This document shows positions 24,892-34,705 of a stretch of 64,000 nucleotides of DNA, piece by piece (the first letter of the stretch is position 1; each line of letters opens with the position of its first letter). The stretch lies in contig NZ_LT607751.1 of the NCBI RefSeq assembly GCF_900090305.1, forward strand, positions 3,596,001-3,660,000, in the 5' to 3' direction. This DNA is from Micromonospora siamensis (GTDB taxonomy: Bacteria; Actinomycetota; Actinomycetes; Mycobacteriales; Micromonosporaceae). A program made the position numbers and the translations under genes. The notes beneath the pieces are model-generated. The model ran no database searches and had not been told where the DNA came from. It was given only the letters and a program-made list of their open reading frames with translations.

Positions 24892-26568
24892 ATGCCCGCC
24901 GCCCCCATCCCCGCCCACCGTCGTCGCAGCCGTGTTCCCGTGGCCGTCATCGCCCTGCTCGCCGTCGCGGCCACCGCCGGCGCCTGGACGCTGCGGGACC
25001 GGATGGTGGGCGACGGTTCCGCCCAGTCGGCCGGCCGACCCACCGCCGCGCCGTCCGGCACCGCCGCGCCGTCCGGCACCGTCGCGGCGGCTGGCACCGA
25101 CTGCGCCGGGCGGGCCGTCCGGGCGACCCGTGAGCTGCGCGGCATGTGGATCACCACGGTGAACAACATCGACTGGCCGAGCAAGCCCGGGCTGCCGACC
25201 GAGACCGTCCAGGCCGAGTTCCGCGGCTGGCTGGACCTGGCCGTGCGGCACCACCACAACGCCGTGTTCGTGCACGTCCGGCCGAGCGGGGACGCGCTCT
25301 GGCCCTCGGCGTACGCGCCGTGGTCGCAGTGGCTGACCGGCCGCCGGGACGGTCGTGATCCGGGCTGGGACCCGATGGAGTTCATGGTCGCCGAGGCGCA
25401 CGCCCGCAACCTGGAGTTCCACGCCTGGTTCAACCCGTACCGGGGTGGACAGCCGGCCACCGTGGGTGGTCCCGGGCCGCGGCTGGACCAGCTCGCGCCG
25501 GACCACCCGCTGCGCAAGCACCCGGAGTGGGTGGTCACCTACCCCAGCGCCGACAAGCCCGGCAGCCGGCTGTACTTCAACCCCGGGGTGCCCGAGGCAC
25601 GCCGGTTCGTCGAGGACGCCATGCTGGAGGCGGTCGGCCGGTACGACGTCGACGGGGTGCACTTCGACGACTTCTTCTACCCGTACCCGGAGGCCGGTCA
25701 GGACTTCCCGGACGGCCCGGCGTTCGCCCGCTACGGCCGCGGGTTCGCCGACCGGGACGCCTGGCGGCGGGAGAACGTGAACACGCTGGTCCGGGAGATG
25801 AGCGAGCGGATCAAGGCGATCAAGCCGTGGGTGAAGTTCGGCATCAGCCCCTTCGGCATCTGGCGCAACGCGCGTACCGACCCGGCCGGCTCGGCCACCG
25901 CCGGCCTGCAGAGCTACGACGACATCCACGCCGACACCCGCCTGTGGGTACGCCGGCAGTGGCTGGACTACGTCGTACCGCAGCTCTACTGGCACATCGG
26001 CTTCGACAAGGCCGACTACGCGAAGCTGCTGCCCTGGTGGGCGGCGACCGTGCGGGGCACCCGCGTGCAGCTCTGGATCGGCCAGGCCGACTACCGGGTC
26101 GGCGAGCGCGGCGCCTGGAGCGACCCGGCGGAGCTGGACCGTCAGCTCGCGCTGAACCGCCGTTACCCGGTCAGCGGCAGCGTCCACTTCAGCGCCGCCC
26201 AGGTACGCGCCGACCGGCTCGGCGCGGTCGGCCGCTACAGCCGGGCGCACTACGCCGAACCCGCGCTGGTGCCCACGATGGCGCAGCTGCCGGCGGCCCC
26301 GCCGGCCGCCCCGACGCTGACCGGGGCGCGTCGGGACGGCACCGGCGGGGTGGCGCTGACCTGGCGGGGGGAGGGCGCCACCAGCTTCGCCGTCTACCGG
26401 GTGGACGCCGACGGCGCCCGGCTGGTCGGCACCACCCGGTCGGCCGCCTGGGTCGACGGCACCGCCCCGGCCGGTGGGTCGCTGTCGTACTGCGTGTCCG
26501 GACTGGACCGCAGCGGCAACGAGGGCGGCCTGAGCGCGGCGGCGCCGGTCGCCGCGGCCGGCGGCTGA
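24892..26568 (+). CDS. Secreted GHL10 (DUF187) glycosidase-like protein with Fn3-like tail
   Basis: 558 residues. An N-terminal anchor (VPVAVIALLAVAATAGAW, about 14-31) and an Ala/Pro/Thr linker precede the GHL10 domain beginning RELRGMWITTVNNIDWPS (about 80) and running to about 455. Conserved blocks include HNAVFVHVRPSGDALWPS, FHAWFNPYRGG and VDGVHFDDFFYPYP (acidic pair DD). The C-terminal 90 residues resemble a fibronectin type III module. The family is linked to cell-wall or exopolysaccharide turnover. It may be leaderless (CAGACT 6 nt before ATG). Confidence 0.87.
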   Translation: MPAAPIPAHRRRSRVPVAVIALLAVAATAGAWTLRDRMVGDGSAQSAGRPTAAPSGTAAPSGTVAAAGTDCAGRAVRATRELRGMWITTVNNIDWPSKPGLPTETVQAEFRGWLDLAVRHHHNAVFVHVRPSGDALWPSAYAPWSQWLTGRRDGRDPGWDPMEFMVAEAHARNLEFHAWFNPYRGGQPATVGGPGPRLDQLAPDHPLRKHPEWVVTYPSADKPGSRLYFNPGVPEARRFVEDAMLEAVGRYDVDGVHFDDFFYPYPEAGQDFPDGPAFARYGRGFADRDAWRRENVNTLVREMSERIKAIKPWVKFGISPFGIWRNARTDPAGSATAGLQSYDDIHADTRLWVRRQWLDYVVPQLYWHIGFDKADYAKLLPWWAATVRGTRVQLWIGQADYRVGERGAWSDPAELDRQLALNRRYPVSGSVHFSAAQVRADRLGAVGRYSRAHYAEPALVPTMAQLPAAPPAAPTLTGARRDGTGGVALTWRGEGATSFAVYRVDADGARLVGTTRSAAWVDGTAPAGGSLSYCVSGLDRSGNEGGLSAAAPVAAAGG

Positions 26569-26581
26569 CCGGGCGGCGGCG

Positions 26582-27460
26582 TCACCGGGCCAGCAGGCGG
26601 CGCAGCTCCCGGCTGACCTCCGCGGGTGCCTGCTCGGCCATGAAGTGCCCCGCCTTCGTGGTGACGTGGGCGAGGTCCGGGGCCCAGGCCCGCCAGAGCG
26701 CGTCCGCGTCGTAGCCGAGCACGGCGCCCCAGTCCTGCTGCACGACGGTGACCGGCATGGTGAGCCGGTTCCCGGCCGCCCGGTCGGCCCGGTCGTGGTC
26801 GACGTCGATCCCGGCCGAGGCGCGGTAGTCGGCGACGATCGACGGGACCGCCTCGCGGGACGCCCGCAGGTACTCGGCGCGTACCGCCGCCGGGATGGCG
26901 TCGGGGTTGCCGCCCCAGAGGTCGAGGAAGTGGCCGAAGAACGCATCGGCGCTGGCGCTGATCATCTGCTCGGGCAGGCCGGGCGGCTGGGCCATCAGGT
27001 AGAGGTGGAAGGCGACCGCCGCGCCGGCGCCGTGCAGGACGTCCCACATGTCCAGGGTGGGCAGCACGTCGAGGGCGGCGAGGTGGGTGATCGCGTCCGG
27101 GTGGTCCAGGCCGGCGCGGACGGCGACCAGGGCACCCCGGTCGTGGCCGGCGAGGGCGAACCGCTCGTGGCCGAGCCGCCGGGCCAGGGTCACCACGTCG
27201 GCGGCCATGGTCCGCTTCGCGTACGTGTCGGCGTCGCGCGCGACGGGCTTGTCGCTGTCGCCGTAGCCGCGCAGGTCCGGGCAGATCACCGTGTGGTCGG
27301 CGGCCAGGTCGGCGGCGACGTGCCGCCACATCAGGTGGGTCTGCGGGAAGCCGTGCAGCAGCACGACCGGGCTGCCCGAGCCGCCCACCGCCACGTTGAG
27401 CGTCACGTCGTCGTCGACGGCGACCCGCTGGTACTCGAAGTCGGGGATGGTGATGGTCAT
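26582..27460 (-). CDS. Alpha/beta hydrolase, haloacid/epoxide-hydrolase type
   Basis: 292 residues; ATG at 27460 is chosen since MTITIPDFEYQRVAVDDDVTLNVAVGGSG is the normal family start. HGFPQTHLMWRHVA carries the oxyanion HGFP, the nucleophile motif is GHDRGA (Asp), and the catalytic His is in TKAGHFMAEQAP. An Asp nucleophile with this HDRG context is typical of fluoroacetate dehalogenases and epoxide hydrolases; which activity applies cannot be told. It is divergent from the SARP regulator. Confidence 0.87.
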   Translation of the reverse strand: MTITIPDFEYQRVAVDDDVTLNVAVGGSGSPVVLLHGFPQTHLMWRHVAADLAADHTVICPDLRGYGDSDKPVARDADTYAKRTMAADVVTLARRLGHERFALAGHDRGALVAVRAGLDHPDAITHLAALDVLPTLDMWDVLHGAGAAVAFHLYLMAQPPGLPEQMISASADAFFGHFLDLWGGNPDAIPAAVRAEYLRASREAVPSIVADYRASAGIDVDHDRADRAAGNRLTMPVTVVQQDWGAVLGYDADALWRAWAPDLAHVTTKAGHFMAEQAPAEVSRELRRLLAR

Positions 27461-27509
27461 GCTGGGGTCCTTCCGCTGGTCGGGTGGGCTGCGACCAGCC
27501 TGCCGAGCG

Positions 27510-27539
27510 CCGATGAGCAACCGATGAGCGCGCTACGGT
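27510..27539 (+). promoter_or_regulatory. SARP-type direct repeats (11-bp period) and -10
   Basis: CCGATGAGC occurs at 27510-27518 and 27521-27529, an 11-bp period, followed by TACGGT at 27534-27539. SARP regulators bind heptamer direct repeats with 11-bp period overlapping the -35 region, so this looks like an autoregulatory site for the adjacent SARP gene. Confidence 0.55.
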
Positions 27540-27562
27540 GATCTCCGGTGGGAGGTGGTCCG

Positions 27563-29512
27563 GTGGAGGTCCGGTTCGGGGTGCTGGGACCGGTGCTGGC
27601 CTGGGACGACGCCGGCGTGCCGATCGACCTGAGGGGGCCGGCGCACCGGGCCGTCCTGGCCCGCCTGGTGGTCGCCCGCGGGCACGTCGTACCCGTCGGG
27701 CGCCTCGTCGACGACCTGTGGGACGAACCGCCGGCGGGCGGAGTGGGCGCGGTCCGCACCTTCGTGGCGGCGCTGCGCCGCGCGCTGGAGCCGCGACGCC
27801 CACCCCGGCAGCCGGCCCGGCTGCTGGTCACCGAGGGCCCCGGGTACGCGCTGCGGGCACCCGCCGACGCGGTGGACGCCTGGTGGTTCGAGGCGCGGGT
27901 CGGCCGGGCTGCGCAGGCCGCGCCGCAGCGGGCGCTGGAGGTGCTCGACGAGGCACTGGGCCGCTGGCGGGGCCCGGCGTACGCCGACTTCGCCGACGCG
28001 CCGTGGGCCCGGGCGGAGCGGCACCGGCTCGACCAGCTCCGGTTGCAGGCGGTCGAGCTGCGGGCCGGAACGCTGCTCACGCTCGGACGGGCCGCCGAGG
28101 TGGTGCCGGACCTGGACGCCCAGGTGGCCGAGCATCCGTGGCGGGAGGAGTCGTGGCGGCTGCTGGCCCTGGCCCTGTACCGGGCCGGCCGCCAGGGCGA
28201 CGCCCTCGCGGTGCTGCGCCGCGCCCGGGAACTGCTCCGCGACCAGCTCGGGGTGGATCCGGGCCCGCGCCTGCGCCAGGCGGAGACCGACATCCTGCGC
28301 CAGGCCGACCAGCCGGCCGACGGCGCCGCGGAGCGGATCTGGGCGAAGGCCGCCGCGACGTACGACCGGGCGGTGGCCGCCGGTGCCCGGGGGCGACTGG
28401 AGTCCACGGTCGGCCTGCTGCGCAGCCTGGCGGTGGCCGGTGCGGGCGGTCTGACCGCCGCGCGCGAACAGCGGTACCCGGCCATCGCCGCCGCCGAGCG
28501 GCTCGGCGACCCGGAGCTGACCGCGCGGGTGATCGGCGGCTACGACGTGCCGGCGATCTGGACCCGCTCGGACGACCCGGCGCAGGCCGCCCGGATCGTG
28601 GACGCGGCGGAACGGGCGCTGGCCGGCCTCGACCCCGGCTCGCCCGACGGCGCCCGGGCCCGCCTGCTGGCCACCATCGCGGTGGAGTCCCGGGGCACCC
28701 GGGCGGACCGTGGGCCGCAGGCCGCCCGGGAGGCGGAGCGGATGGCGCGGGCACTGGGCGATCCGGCCCTGCTGGCGTTCACCCTCAACGGCGTGTGGAT
28801 GCAGACCTTCCACCGGGCGGGCCTGGCCCCCGAGCGGGACGCTATCGGCGCCGAACTCGTGGCGCTGTCCAGCCGGCACGGGCTGACCACGTACGAGATA
28901 CTCGGCCACCTGGTCCGCCTCCAGGCCCGGGGCGCGCTCGGCGACCTCACCGGCGCCGACGAGCACGCGGCGGCCGTGGACCGGCTCGCCGAGCGGGACG
29001 AGCGGCCGCTGGCCGGGGTGTTCACCCGGTGGTACCGGGCCATGCGGCTGGCCGCGACCGGTGCGGCCGTGCCGCGGGCGCGGGACGCCTACCGGGAGGC
29101 GGCGGCACACCTCGACGGCGCCGGCATGCCCGGCGTCGAGCGGGGCCTGCTCCCGCTGGCCCTGCTCTGCCTGGACACCTGGCACGGGCAGCCGACCGCC
29201 CTCGACGAGGACACCGACTGGGGGCCGTACGCGCCCTGGGCCCGTCCGCTGGTGCTGCTGGCGCGGGACCGTCCCGCCGACGCCGCGCGGGCCCTGCGCC
29301 GGACCCCGCAGCCGCCACGCGACCTGCTCTTCGAGGCGCTGTGGGTGCTCACCGGCGAGGCCGCGATCCGGCTCGACGACCGCGCGAGGATGCGCCGGGC
29401 CCGCGACGAACTCACCCCGGCCGTCGGCGAGCTGGCCGGGGCGGGCAGCGGCATGCTGACCGTCGGCCCGGTCGCGCACCACCTCGACCGGCTCACCGCC
29501 GCCCTGGGCTGA
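27563..29512 (+). CDS. AfsR/SARP-family transcriptional regulator with BTAD
   Basis: 649 residues. The OmpR-like winged helix (VRFGVLGPVLAW to VTEGPGYAL, about 1-95) and the BTAD helical domain (FEARVGRAA to LRQAETDILRQ, about 110-255) define a SARP. The remaining about 390 residues are helical repeats without an NB-ARC Walker motif. GTG 27563 has GGAGG 7 nt upstream; an upstream GTG at 27548 would be leaderless relative to TACGGT. SARPs activate secondary-metabolite or catabolic genes, but no biosynthetic cluster is visible here. The nearest target candidate is the divergent hydrolase. Confidence 0.9.
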   Translation: MEVRFGVLGPVLAWDDAGVPIDLRGPAHRAVLARLVVARGHVVPVGRLVDDLWDEPPAGGVGAVRTFVAALRRALEPRRPPRQPARLLVTEGPGYALRAPADAVDAWWFEARVGRAAQAAPQRALEVLDEALGRWRGPAYADFADAPWARAERHRLDQLRLQAVELRAGTLLTLGRAAEVVPDLDAQVAEHPWREESWRLLALALYRAGRQGDALAVLRRARELLRDQLGVDPGPRLRQAETDILRQADQPADGAAERIWAKAAATYDRAVAAGARGRLESTVGLLRSLAVAGAGGLTAAREQRYPAIAAAERLGDPELTARVIGGYDVPAIWTRSDDPAQAARIVDAAERALAGLDPGSPDGARARLLATIAVESRGTRADRGPQAAREAERMARALGDPALLAFTLNGVWMQTFHRAGLAPERDAIGAELVALSSRHGLTTYEILGHLVRLQARGALGDLTGADEHAAAVDRLAERDERPLAGVFTRWYRAMRLAATGAAVPRARDAYREAAAHLDGAGMPGVERGLLPLALLCLDTWHGQPTALDEDTDWGPYAPWARPLVLLARDRPADAARALRRTPQPPRDLLFEALWVLTGEAAIRLDDRARMRRARDELTPAVGELAGAGSGMLTVGPVAHHLDRLTAALG

Positions 29513-29557
29513 GCCGTCCGGTGGCGTGCCCGGCGACGCGGAGGGCCGCGGTCCGGC

Positions 29558-30301
29558 TCAGCCGCAGCCGCCGCGCTCGCGCAGCCAGCGGGGGAAGTCC
29601 GTCGCGACGATGCGCTCGTCGTGCACGCCGGACGCGGCGTCGGAGGCCAGCCACACGACGGGCGGGCCCATCACCGCCGGATCCAGGAACGTCCGACCGC
29701 CGTCCCCGGCGTCGGAGGACAGCATCCCGGTGGCGGTCGCGCCCCCGGGCAGCAGCAGGTTGACCGTCACGCCGGTGCCGCGCAGGTCGGCGGCCATGAT
29801 CCGGGACAGCGCCTCGCTTCCGGCGCGGGAGGGTCCGTACGGGACGAAACCGGCCCGGTGCATGGTCGACTCGTTCACCGAGATGGTGACGATGCGTCCG
29901 GCGCCGGCGGCCAGCATCCGCGGCGTCACCGCGCGTGCCACCAGGAAGTAGCCGGTCAGGTTGGTCTCGACCACCGCGCGGAAGCCGTCGACCGGCACCT
30001 CCCAGAAGCCCCGTGGCCGGGTCATGAACTGCGGGTTGACCGTACGCATCCCGATCCCGGCGTTGTTCACCAGCATGTCGATGCCGCCGAGCCGGCTCCA
30101 GGCCTCGTCGACCGCCCGGGTCACCGACGACTCGTCACGTACGTCCAGCTCGACACCGACCGCACCGGGCAACCCGGCGGCCACGGCATCCGCCCGCCGG
30201 CCGGACCGGCCGGTCAGCGCGACCGTCGCCCCGGCCTCGGCCAAGGCCGTCGCCATGGCCAGCCCGAGTCCGCTGGTCCCACCGGTCACCAGCACCTTCA
30301 T
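29558..30301 (-). CDS. SDR-family NAD(P)-dependent oxidoreductase
   Basis: 247 residues. The cofactor motif TGGTSGLG (7-14), NNAG (about 85-88) and catalytic Ser/Tyr region TISVNESTMHRAGFVPYGPSRAG (Y-x3-R rather than Y-x3-K) are seen. The Lys-to-Arg change at the catalytic YxxxK position is unusual and could alter activity. It lies downstream of the tetR-acyl-CoA dehydrogenase pair on the same strand, separated by 98 bp. Substrate unknown. Confidence 0.87.
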   Translation of the reverse strand: MKVLVTGGTSGLGLAMATALAEAGATVALTGRSGRRADAVAAGLPGAVGVELDVRDESSVTRAVDEAWSRLGGIDMLVNNAGIGMRTVNPQFMTRPRGFWEVPVDGFRAVVETNLTGYFLVARAVTPRMLAAGAGRIVTISVNESTMHRAGFVPYGPSRAGSEALSRIMAADLRGTGVTVNLLLPGGATATGMLSSDAGDGGRTFLDPAVMGPPVVWLASDAASGVHDERIVATDFPRWLRERGGCG

Positions 30302-30399
30302 CCCGCGCTCCTCCCACCGGGCCCGACCACCGACGCTAGCGGTTGGAGTGCGCTCGAGGTCGAGAGGCGGCCGGCGCGCTTCCCGCCGTCCTGCGCCTG

Positions 30400-31023
30400 T
30401 CAGGCGGGTGGGCGCAGGCCGCCGACGAAGAGGGCGACCAGCTGGTTGCCGACCTCGGCGAAGCTCAGCGGCCCGTCCGGGTGGAACCAGGTGTGCGTGT
30501 TGCCCAGGGCGCTGAGGAAGGCATGGGTGATCACGGTGGCCGATACGTCGGTGCGGACCACGCCCCGGTCCTGTCCCTCGCGGACCAGGTCCCGGAACAG
30601 CTCGTGGTAGCGGCGGCGTTCCCGCCGGGTCGCCTCGGCCTGCTCGTCGTCGAGCAGGTGCGCCGAGCGGGCCCACACGGTCAGCTCGGCGGCGTGCGCG
30701 GCGGTGTGCGCGACGACGTCGAGGGCGGCGGCCCGCAGCCGCTCCTCGACCGGGTCGGCGCCGCCCGCGATCGTCGCCAGGCGCCGGGTCTGCTCGGCGA
30801 GCAGCTCCCGGTAGATGCTGGTGAGCAGCTCCGACTTCGAACCGAACCAGTGGTAGAGGGCGCCCTTGGTGACCTGTGCGGCCGCCACGATCTCCTGGAC
30901 GCTGGTCGCCTCGTAGCCGCGCCGGGCGAACAGCTCGGTGGCGGCGGTGACGATGGCGTCCCGGGCCGAGCCGCGGGGGGCCCGCCGTCGTCCGGCCGGG
31001 GCGTCGGCCGCCGCCACGGTCAC
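30400..31023 (-). CDS. TetR-family regulator of the acyl-CoA cluster
   Basis: 207 residues, GTG start overlapping the acyl-CoA dehydrogenase stop (GTGA). The helix-turn-helix ([48 protein letters not shown], about 23-70) has the ALYHWFGSK form common in fatty-acid-degradation repressors. Co-translation with an acyl-CoA dehydrogenase and the nearby palindrome at 32,292 suggest it represses both divergent arms of the cluster and responds to an acyl-CoA or related ligand. Confidence 0.92.
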   Translation of the reverse strand: MTVAAADAPAGRRRAPRGSARDAIVTAATELFARRGYEATSVQEIVAAAQVTKGALYHWFGSKSELLTSIYRELLAEQTRRLATIAGGADPVEERLRAAALDVVAHTAAHAAELTVWARSAHLLDDEQAEATRRERRRYHELFRDLVREGQDRGVVRTDVSATVITHAFLSALGNTHTWFHPDGPLSFAEVGNQLVALFVGGLRPPA

Positions 31024-32234
31024 CGCGGTTCCAGCCGGCGGCGGATCTCCCGCCGGGCCACATCGCGCACGTGCACCTCGTCCGGGCCGTCGGCGATCCG
31101 CAGGGTACGCGCGCCGGCGTACATCCCGGCGAGGGGCACGTCGTCGGAGACGCCGGCGCCGCCGTGCACCTGGATGGCCCGGTCGAGCACGTCCAGGGCG
31201 ACCCGCGGGGCGATCACCTTGATCGCGGCGATCTCGGTGCGGGCGGCCTTGGTGCCGTACCGGTCGATCATCCAGGCGGCCTTGAGGGTGAGCAGCCGGG
31301 CCTGCTCGATCGCCATCCGGGACTCGGCGATCTGCTGCTGCACCACGCCCTGCTCGGCGAGCGACCGGCCGAACGCGACCCGGCTCGCGGCGCGACGCAC
31401 CATCAGCTCCAGGGCCCGCTCGGCCAGCCCGATCGCGCGCATGCAGTGATGGATGCGGCCGGGGCCGAGCCGGGCCTGGGCCAGGGCGAAGCCGCCGCCC
31501 TCCTCACCGAGCAGGTTGCCCACCGGCACCCGTACGTCGGTGAAGAGCACCTCGCCGTGGCCGTGCTGGTCGTGGTAGCCGAATACCGGCAGCGACCGGA
31601 GCACCTGGACGCCGGGGGTGTCCACCGGCACCAGGACCATCGACTGCTGCCGGTGGGTGTCGGCCGACGGGTCGGTCTTGCCCATCAGAATCATGATCTT
31701 GCAGCGCGGGTCGGCGATGCCGGTGGTCCACCACTTGCGGCCGTTGATCACGTACGAGTCGCCGTCGCGCTCGATCCGGGTGGAGATGTTGGTGGCGTCG
31801 CTGGAGGCGACGTCCGGCTCGGTCATCGCGAACGCCGAGCGGATCTGGCCGTCGAGCAGCGGACGCAGCCACTGTTCCTGCTGCTCGGGGGTGCCGAACA
31901 TGTGCAGGATCTCCATGTTGCCGGTGTCCGGGGCGGCGCAGTTGGTGGCCTCCGGCGCGAGTTCGATGGAGCGGCCCATCAGCTCGGCGAGCGGGGCGTA
32001 CTCGACGTTGGTGAGCCCGGACAGCGCCGGCAGGAAGAGGTTCCACAGGTCGCGGCGGCGGGCCTCGGTCTTGAGCTCCTCGACCACGGCGGGCAGCTGG
32101 TGCGGGGTGCCGGCGGCGGCCAGCTCGGCGCGCTGGGCGGCGTAGACCGGCTCGGCGGGATAGACATGCGCGTCCATGAAGTCCTGAAGTCGCGCCAGGT
32201 GCTCGGTGGCCCGGGCGGTCGGTTCGAAGTCCAT
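31020..32234 (-). CDS. Acyl-CoA dehydrogenase
   Basis: 404 residues from ATG 32234, with GGGAGGAA just upstream; an upstream in-frame start at 32258 lacks such a site. FAD/substrate motifs include [17 protein letters not shown] (about 134-150), [12 protein letters not shown] and [20 protein letters not shown]. The C terminus has [12 protein letters not shown], as in FadE-type long-chain enzymes of actinobacteria. It oxidises an acyl-CoA to the enoyl-CoA. First gene of the minus-strand arm. Confidence 0.93.
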   Translation of the reverse strand: MDFEPTARATEHLARLQDFMDAHVYPAEPVYAAQRAELAAAGTPHQLPAVVEELKTEARRRDLWNLFLPALSGLTNVEYAPLAELMGRSIELAPEATNCAAPDTGNMEILHMFGTPEQQEQWLRPLLDGQIRSAFAMTEPDVASSDATNISTRIERDGDSYVINGRKWWTTGIADPRCKIMILMGKTDPSADTHRQQSMVLVPVDTPGVQVLRSLPVFGYHDQHGHGEVLFTDVRVPVGNLLGEEGGGFALAQARLGPGRIHHCMRAIGLAERALELMVRRAASRVAFGRSLAEQGVVQQQIAESRMAIEQARLLTLKAAWMIDRYGTKAARTEIAAIKVIAPRVALDVLDRAIQVHGGAGVSDDVPLAGMYAGARTLRIADGPDEVHVRDVARREIRRRLEPR

Positions 32235-32291
32235 GGCTTCCTCCCCATTGACGCGCATGTCGGCGGCTCGCTACCGTCGCCGGACGCCGAA

Positions 32292-32311
32292 CATACCGGC
32301 TGGTCGGTATG
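32292..32311. promoter_or_regulatory. 20-bp palindrome, probable TetR operator
   Basis: CATACCG and CGGTATG arms are perfect 7-mers around GCTGGT, and further positions also pair, resembling ACCGACCGGTCGGT-type TetR sites. It lies centrally in the 111-bp gap between the divergent acyl-CoA dehydrogenase and SDR genes. Confidence 0.7.
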
Positions 32312-32345
32312 GCGTCCAGAGCACAGCGAAGCAGGGAGCACCGAC

Positions 32346-33107
32346 GTGAGCGTGATGGACCGGTTCCGCCTCGACGGGAAGGTCGCCGTGGTCACCGGCG
32401 CCTCGTCCGGCCTGGGGGTGTCGTTCGCCCGCGCGCTCGCCGAGGCCGGCGCCGACGTGGTCCTCGGGGCCCGCCGCGCCGACCGCCTGCCGCAGACCGG
32501 CGCGCTGGTCGAGGCCGCCGGCCGCCGGTACGCCGCCCGCGCCACCGACGTCACCGACCCGGCCGACTGCGAGGCGCTGATCGCCACCGCCGTCGACCAC
32601 TTCGGACGAGTCGACGTGCTGGTCAACAACGCCGGCGTCGGCACCGCCGTACCGGCCACCCGGGAGACCCCGGACCAGTTCCGCTCGGTGGTCGACGTCA
32701 ACCTGATGGGCAGCTACTGGATGGCCCAGGCGTTCGCCCGGGCGGCGCGCGACGGCGGTGCCGTGGTCAACGTCTCCAGCGTCATCGGGCTGCGCCCCGG
32801 CGGCATCCCGCAGGCCGCGTACGCCTCCAGCAAGGCCGCCGTGATCGGCCTGACCCGGGACCTGGCTGCCCAGTGGACCGGCCGCAAGGGCATCCGGGTC
32901 AACTGCCTCGCCCCCGGCTTCTTCCCGTCGGAGATGAGCGACCAGCTGGAGCCGGGCACCCTGGAGATGGTCAAGGCGCTCGCCCCGGCCGGCCGGCTCG
33001 GCGACCCCGAGGAGCTGGCCGCCACGCTGATCTGGCTGGCCAGCGACGCCTCGTCGTACGTCACCGGGGTGACCGTCCCGGTCGACGGCGGACTCGTGAT
33101 GCCTTGA
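32346..33107 (+). CDS. SDR-family oxidoreductase (FabG/3-hydroxyacyl-CoA type)
   Basis: 253 residues from GTG 32346 with GGGAG 7-8 nt upstream; GTG 32352 and ATG 32355 are alternatives. TGASSGLG, NNAGVG, the Ser in NVSSVIG, YASSK (Y-x3-K) and SSYVTGVTVPVDGG are all typical of classical SDRs. In this setting it probably oxidises a 3-hydroxyacyl-CoA or a secondary alcohol. First gene of the plus-strand arm; the ligase gene follows 68 bp later. Confidence 0.9.
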   Translation: MSVMDRFRLDGKVAVVTGASSGLGVSFARALAEAGADVVLGARRADRLPQTGALVEAAGRRYAARATDVTDPADCEALIATAVDHFGRVDVLVNNAGVGTAVPATRETPDQFRSVVDVNLMGSYWMAQAFARAARDGGAVVNVSSVIGLRPGGIPQAAYASSKAAVIGLTRDLAAQWTGRKGIRVNCLAPGFFPSEMSDQLEPGTLEMVKALAPAGRLGDPEELAATLIWLASDASSYVTGVTVPVDGGLVMP

Positions 33108-33175
33108 CGAACGGCGGCGGCAGGGCGTAGACCAGCTCTCACGTTCCTCGATGCGTCCCACCCGGAGGAGATCCG

Positions 33176-34705
33176 ATGAGCTTCAACCTCGCGACCATCC
33201 TCCGGGAGCCCCGCCGGGCCCATCCGGACAAGCCGCTGTGCCACCTGGGCGACCTGACCTTCAGCTACGCCCAGGTGGACGAGATCTCCGGTCGGGTCGC
33301 CGCGACCCTGCTCGCGTCGGGCCTGCGCCGCGGCGACAAGGTGGCCGTGCAGCTGCCGAACGTGCCGCAGTTCCTCTTCACCTACTTCGCCATCCTCAAG
33401 GCCGGGCTGGTGATGGTCCCGCTCAACCCGCTGCTGCGGGCCGGCGAGATCGCCTACCACCTGGCCGACTCGGACACCCGGGTCCTGGTCACCTTCGAAC
33501 TCTTCGCCGACGAGGCGGTCAAGGGCGCGGCAGAGGTCGACGGCGTCACGACGTACGTGGTGAACCTGCCCGGCAGCGACCGCCGGCCCGACGGCACCCG
33601 CTCCTACGACGAGCTGTACGCCGCGCCGGACACCGGGGAGATCGTCCCGACCGACGCCGACGACACGGCGGTGCTGCTCTACACCAGCGGCACCACCGGC
33701 CGCCCCAAGGGCGCCGAGCTGACCCACTTCAACCTCTACATGAACTGCACCGTCGGCGGGGAGCTGTTCGGCTTCCGCGACGACGACATCGGCCTGGCGG
33801 TGCTGCCGCTGTTCCACGTCTTCGGCCTGTCCAGCGTGCTCAACGTGGCCGTCCGCTACGGCGGGACGGTCGTGCTGGTGCCCCGCTTCGAGGTGGACCC
33901 GGTGGTCGCCGCGATCGAACGGCACCGCTGCACGATCTTCTCCGGCGTACCCACGATGTACTTCGCCCTGGTGCAGGCGGACCTGACCGGGCGGGACCTG
34001 GGCTCGCTGCGGGTCGGCGTCTCCGGCGGCGCGGCGATCCCCGGCGAGGTGATCCGGGCCTTCGAGGAGAAGGTGCCGGGCGTGGTGATCCTGGAGGGGT
34101 ACGGCCTGTCCGAGACGGCCAGCACCACCACCTTCAACATCAGCGCCGAGCAGCGCAAGGTGCTCTCGGTCGGCAAGCCCATCTGGGGTGTGCAGACCCG
34201 GGTCGTCGACGAGTCCGACCGGCCGCTGCCCGCCGGCCCCGACCACGTCGGCGAGATCGTGGTGCGCGGCCACAACGTCATGAAGGGGTACTACAAGAAC
34301 CCCGAGGCGACCGCGGAGGCGATGCGCGGCGACTGGTTCCACACCGGAGACCTCGGGTACGCCGACGACGACGGTTACCTGTTCATCGTGGACCGCAAGA
34401 AGGACATGATCATCCGCGGTGGGTTCAACGTGTATCCGCGCGAGGTCGAGGAGGTGCTCTACGCCCACCCGGCGGTCGTCGAGGCCGCCGTGATCGGCCG
34501 CCCCGACGCCAAGCTCGGCGAGGAGGTCGTCGCCGTGCTCAGCCTCACCCCGGACGCCCAGGTCACGCCCGAGGAGCTGGTCGCCTGGTGCCGGGAGCGA
34601 CTGGCGGCCTACAAGTACCCCCGCCAGGTGCGTGTCGTCGCCGAGCTGCCCAAGGGCCCCACCGGCAAGCTGCTCAAGCGGGAGCTCAAGAAGGAGCTGG
34701 GATGA
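33176..34705 (+). CDS. Acyl-CoA ligase (AMP-forming, FadD type)
   Basis: 509 residues, strong GGAGGAG site. The AMP-binding loop YTSGTTGRPKGAE (about 171-183), the motif GYGLSETAS and the hinge and C-terminal GDLGYADDDGYLFIVDRKKDMIIRGGFNVYPREVEEVL are complete, and the catalytic Lys is in GKLLKRELKK. It activates a carboxylic acid to its CoA thioester, feeding the acyl-CoA dehydrogenase of this cluster. Its stop overlaps the next start (ATGA). Confidence 0.94.
   Translation: MSFNLATILREPRRAHPDKPLCHLGDLTFSYAQVDEISGRVAATLLASGLRRGDKVAVQLPNVPQFLFTYFAILKAGLVMVPLNPLLRAGEIAYHLADSDTRVLVTFELFADEAVKGAAEVDGVTTYVVNLPGSDRRPDGTRSYDELYAAPDTGEIVPTDADDTAVLLYTSGTTGRPKGAELTHFNLYMNCTVGGELFGFRDDDIGLAVLPLFHVFGLSSVLNVAVRYGGTVVLVPRFEVDPVVAAIERHRCTIFSGVPTMYFALVQADLTGRDLGSLRVGVSGGAAIPGEVIRAFEEKVPGVVILEGYGLSETASTTTFNISAEQRKVLSVGKPIWGVQTRVVDESDRPLPAGPDHVGEIVVRGHNVMKGYYKNPEATAEAMRGDWFHTGDLGYADDDGYLFIVDRKKDMIIRGGFNVYPREVEEVLYAHPAVVEAAVIGRPDAKLGEEVVAVLSLTPDAQVTPEELVAWCRERLAAYKYPRQVRVVAELPKGPTGKLLKRELKKELG

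Noticed and set aside
27548..29512. SARP regulator as part of an antibiotic gene cluster
   Set aside because: No polyketide, peptide-synthetase, terpene or other biosynthetic genes occur in the window.
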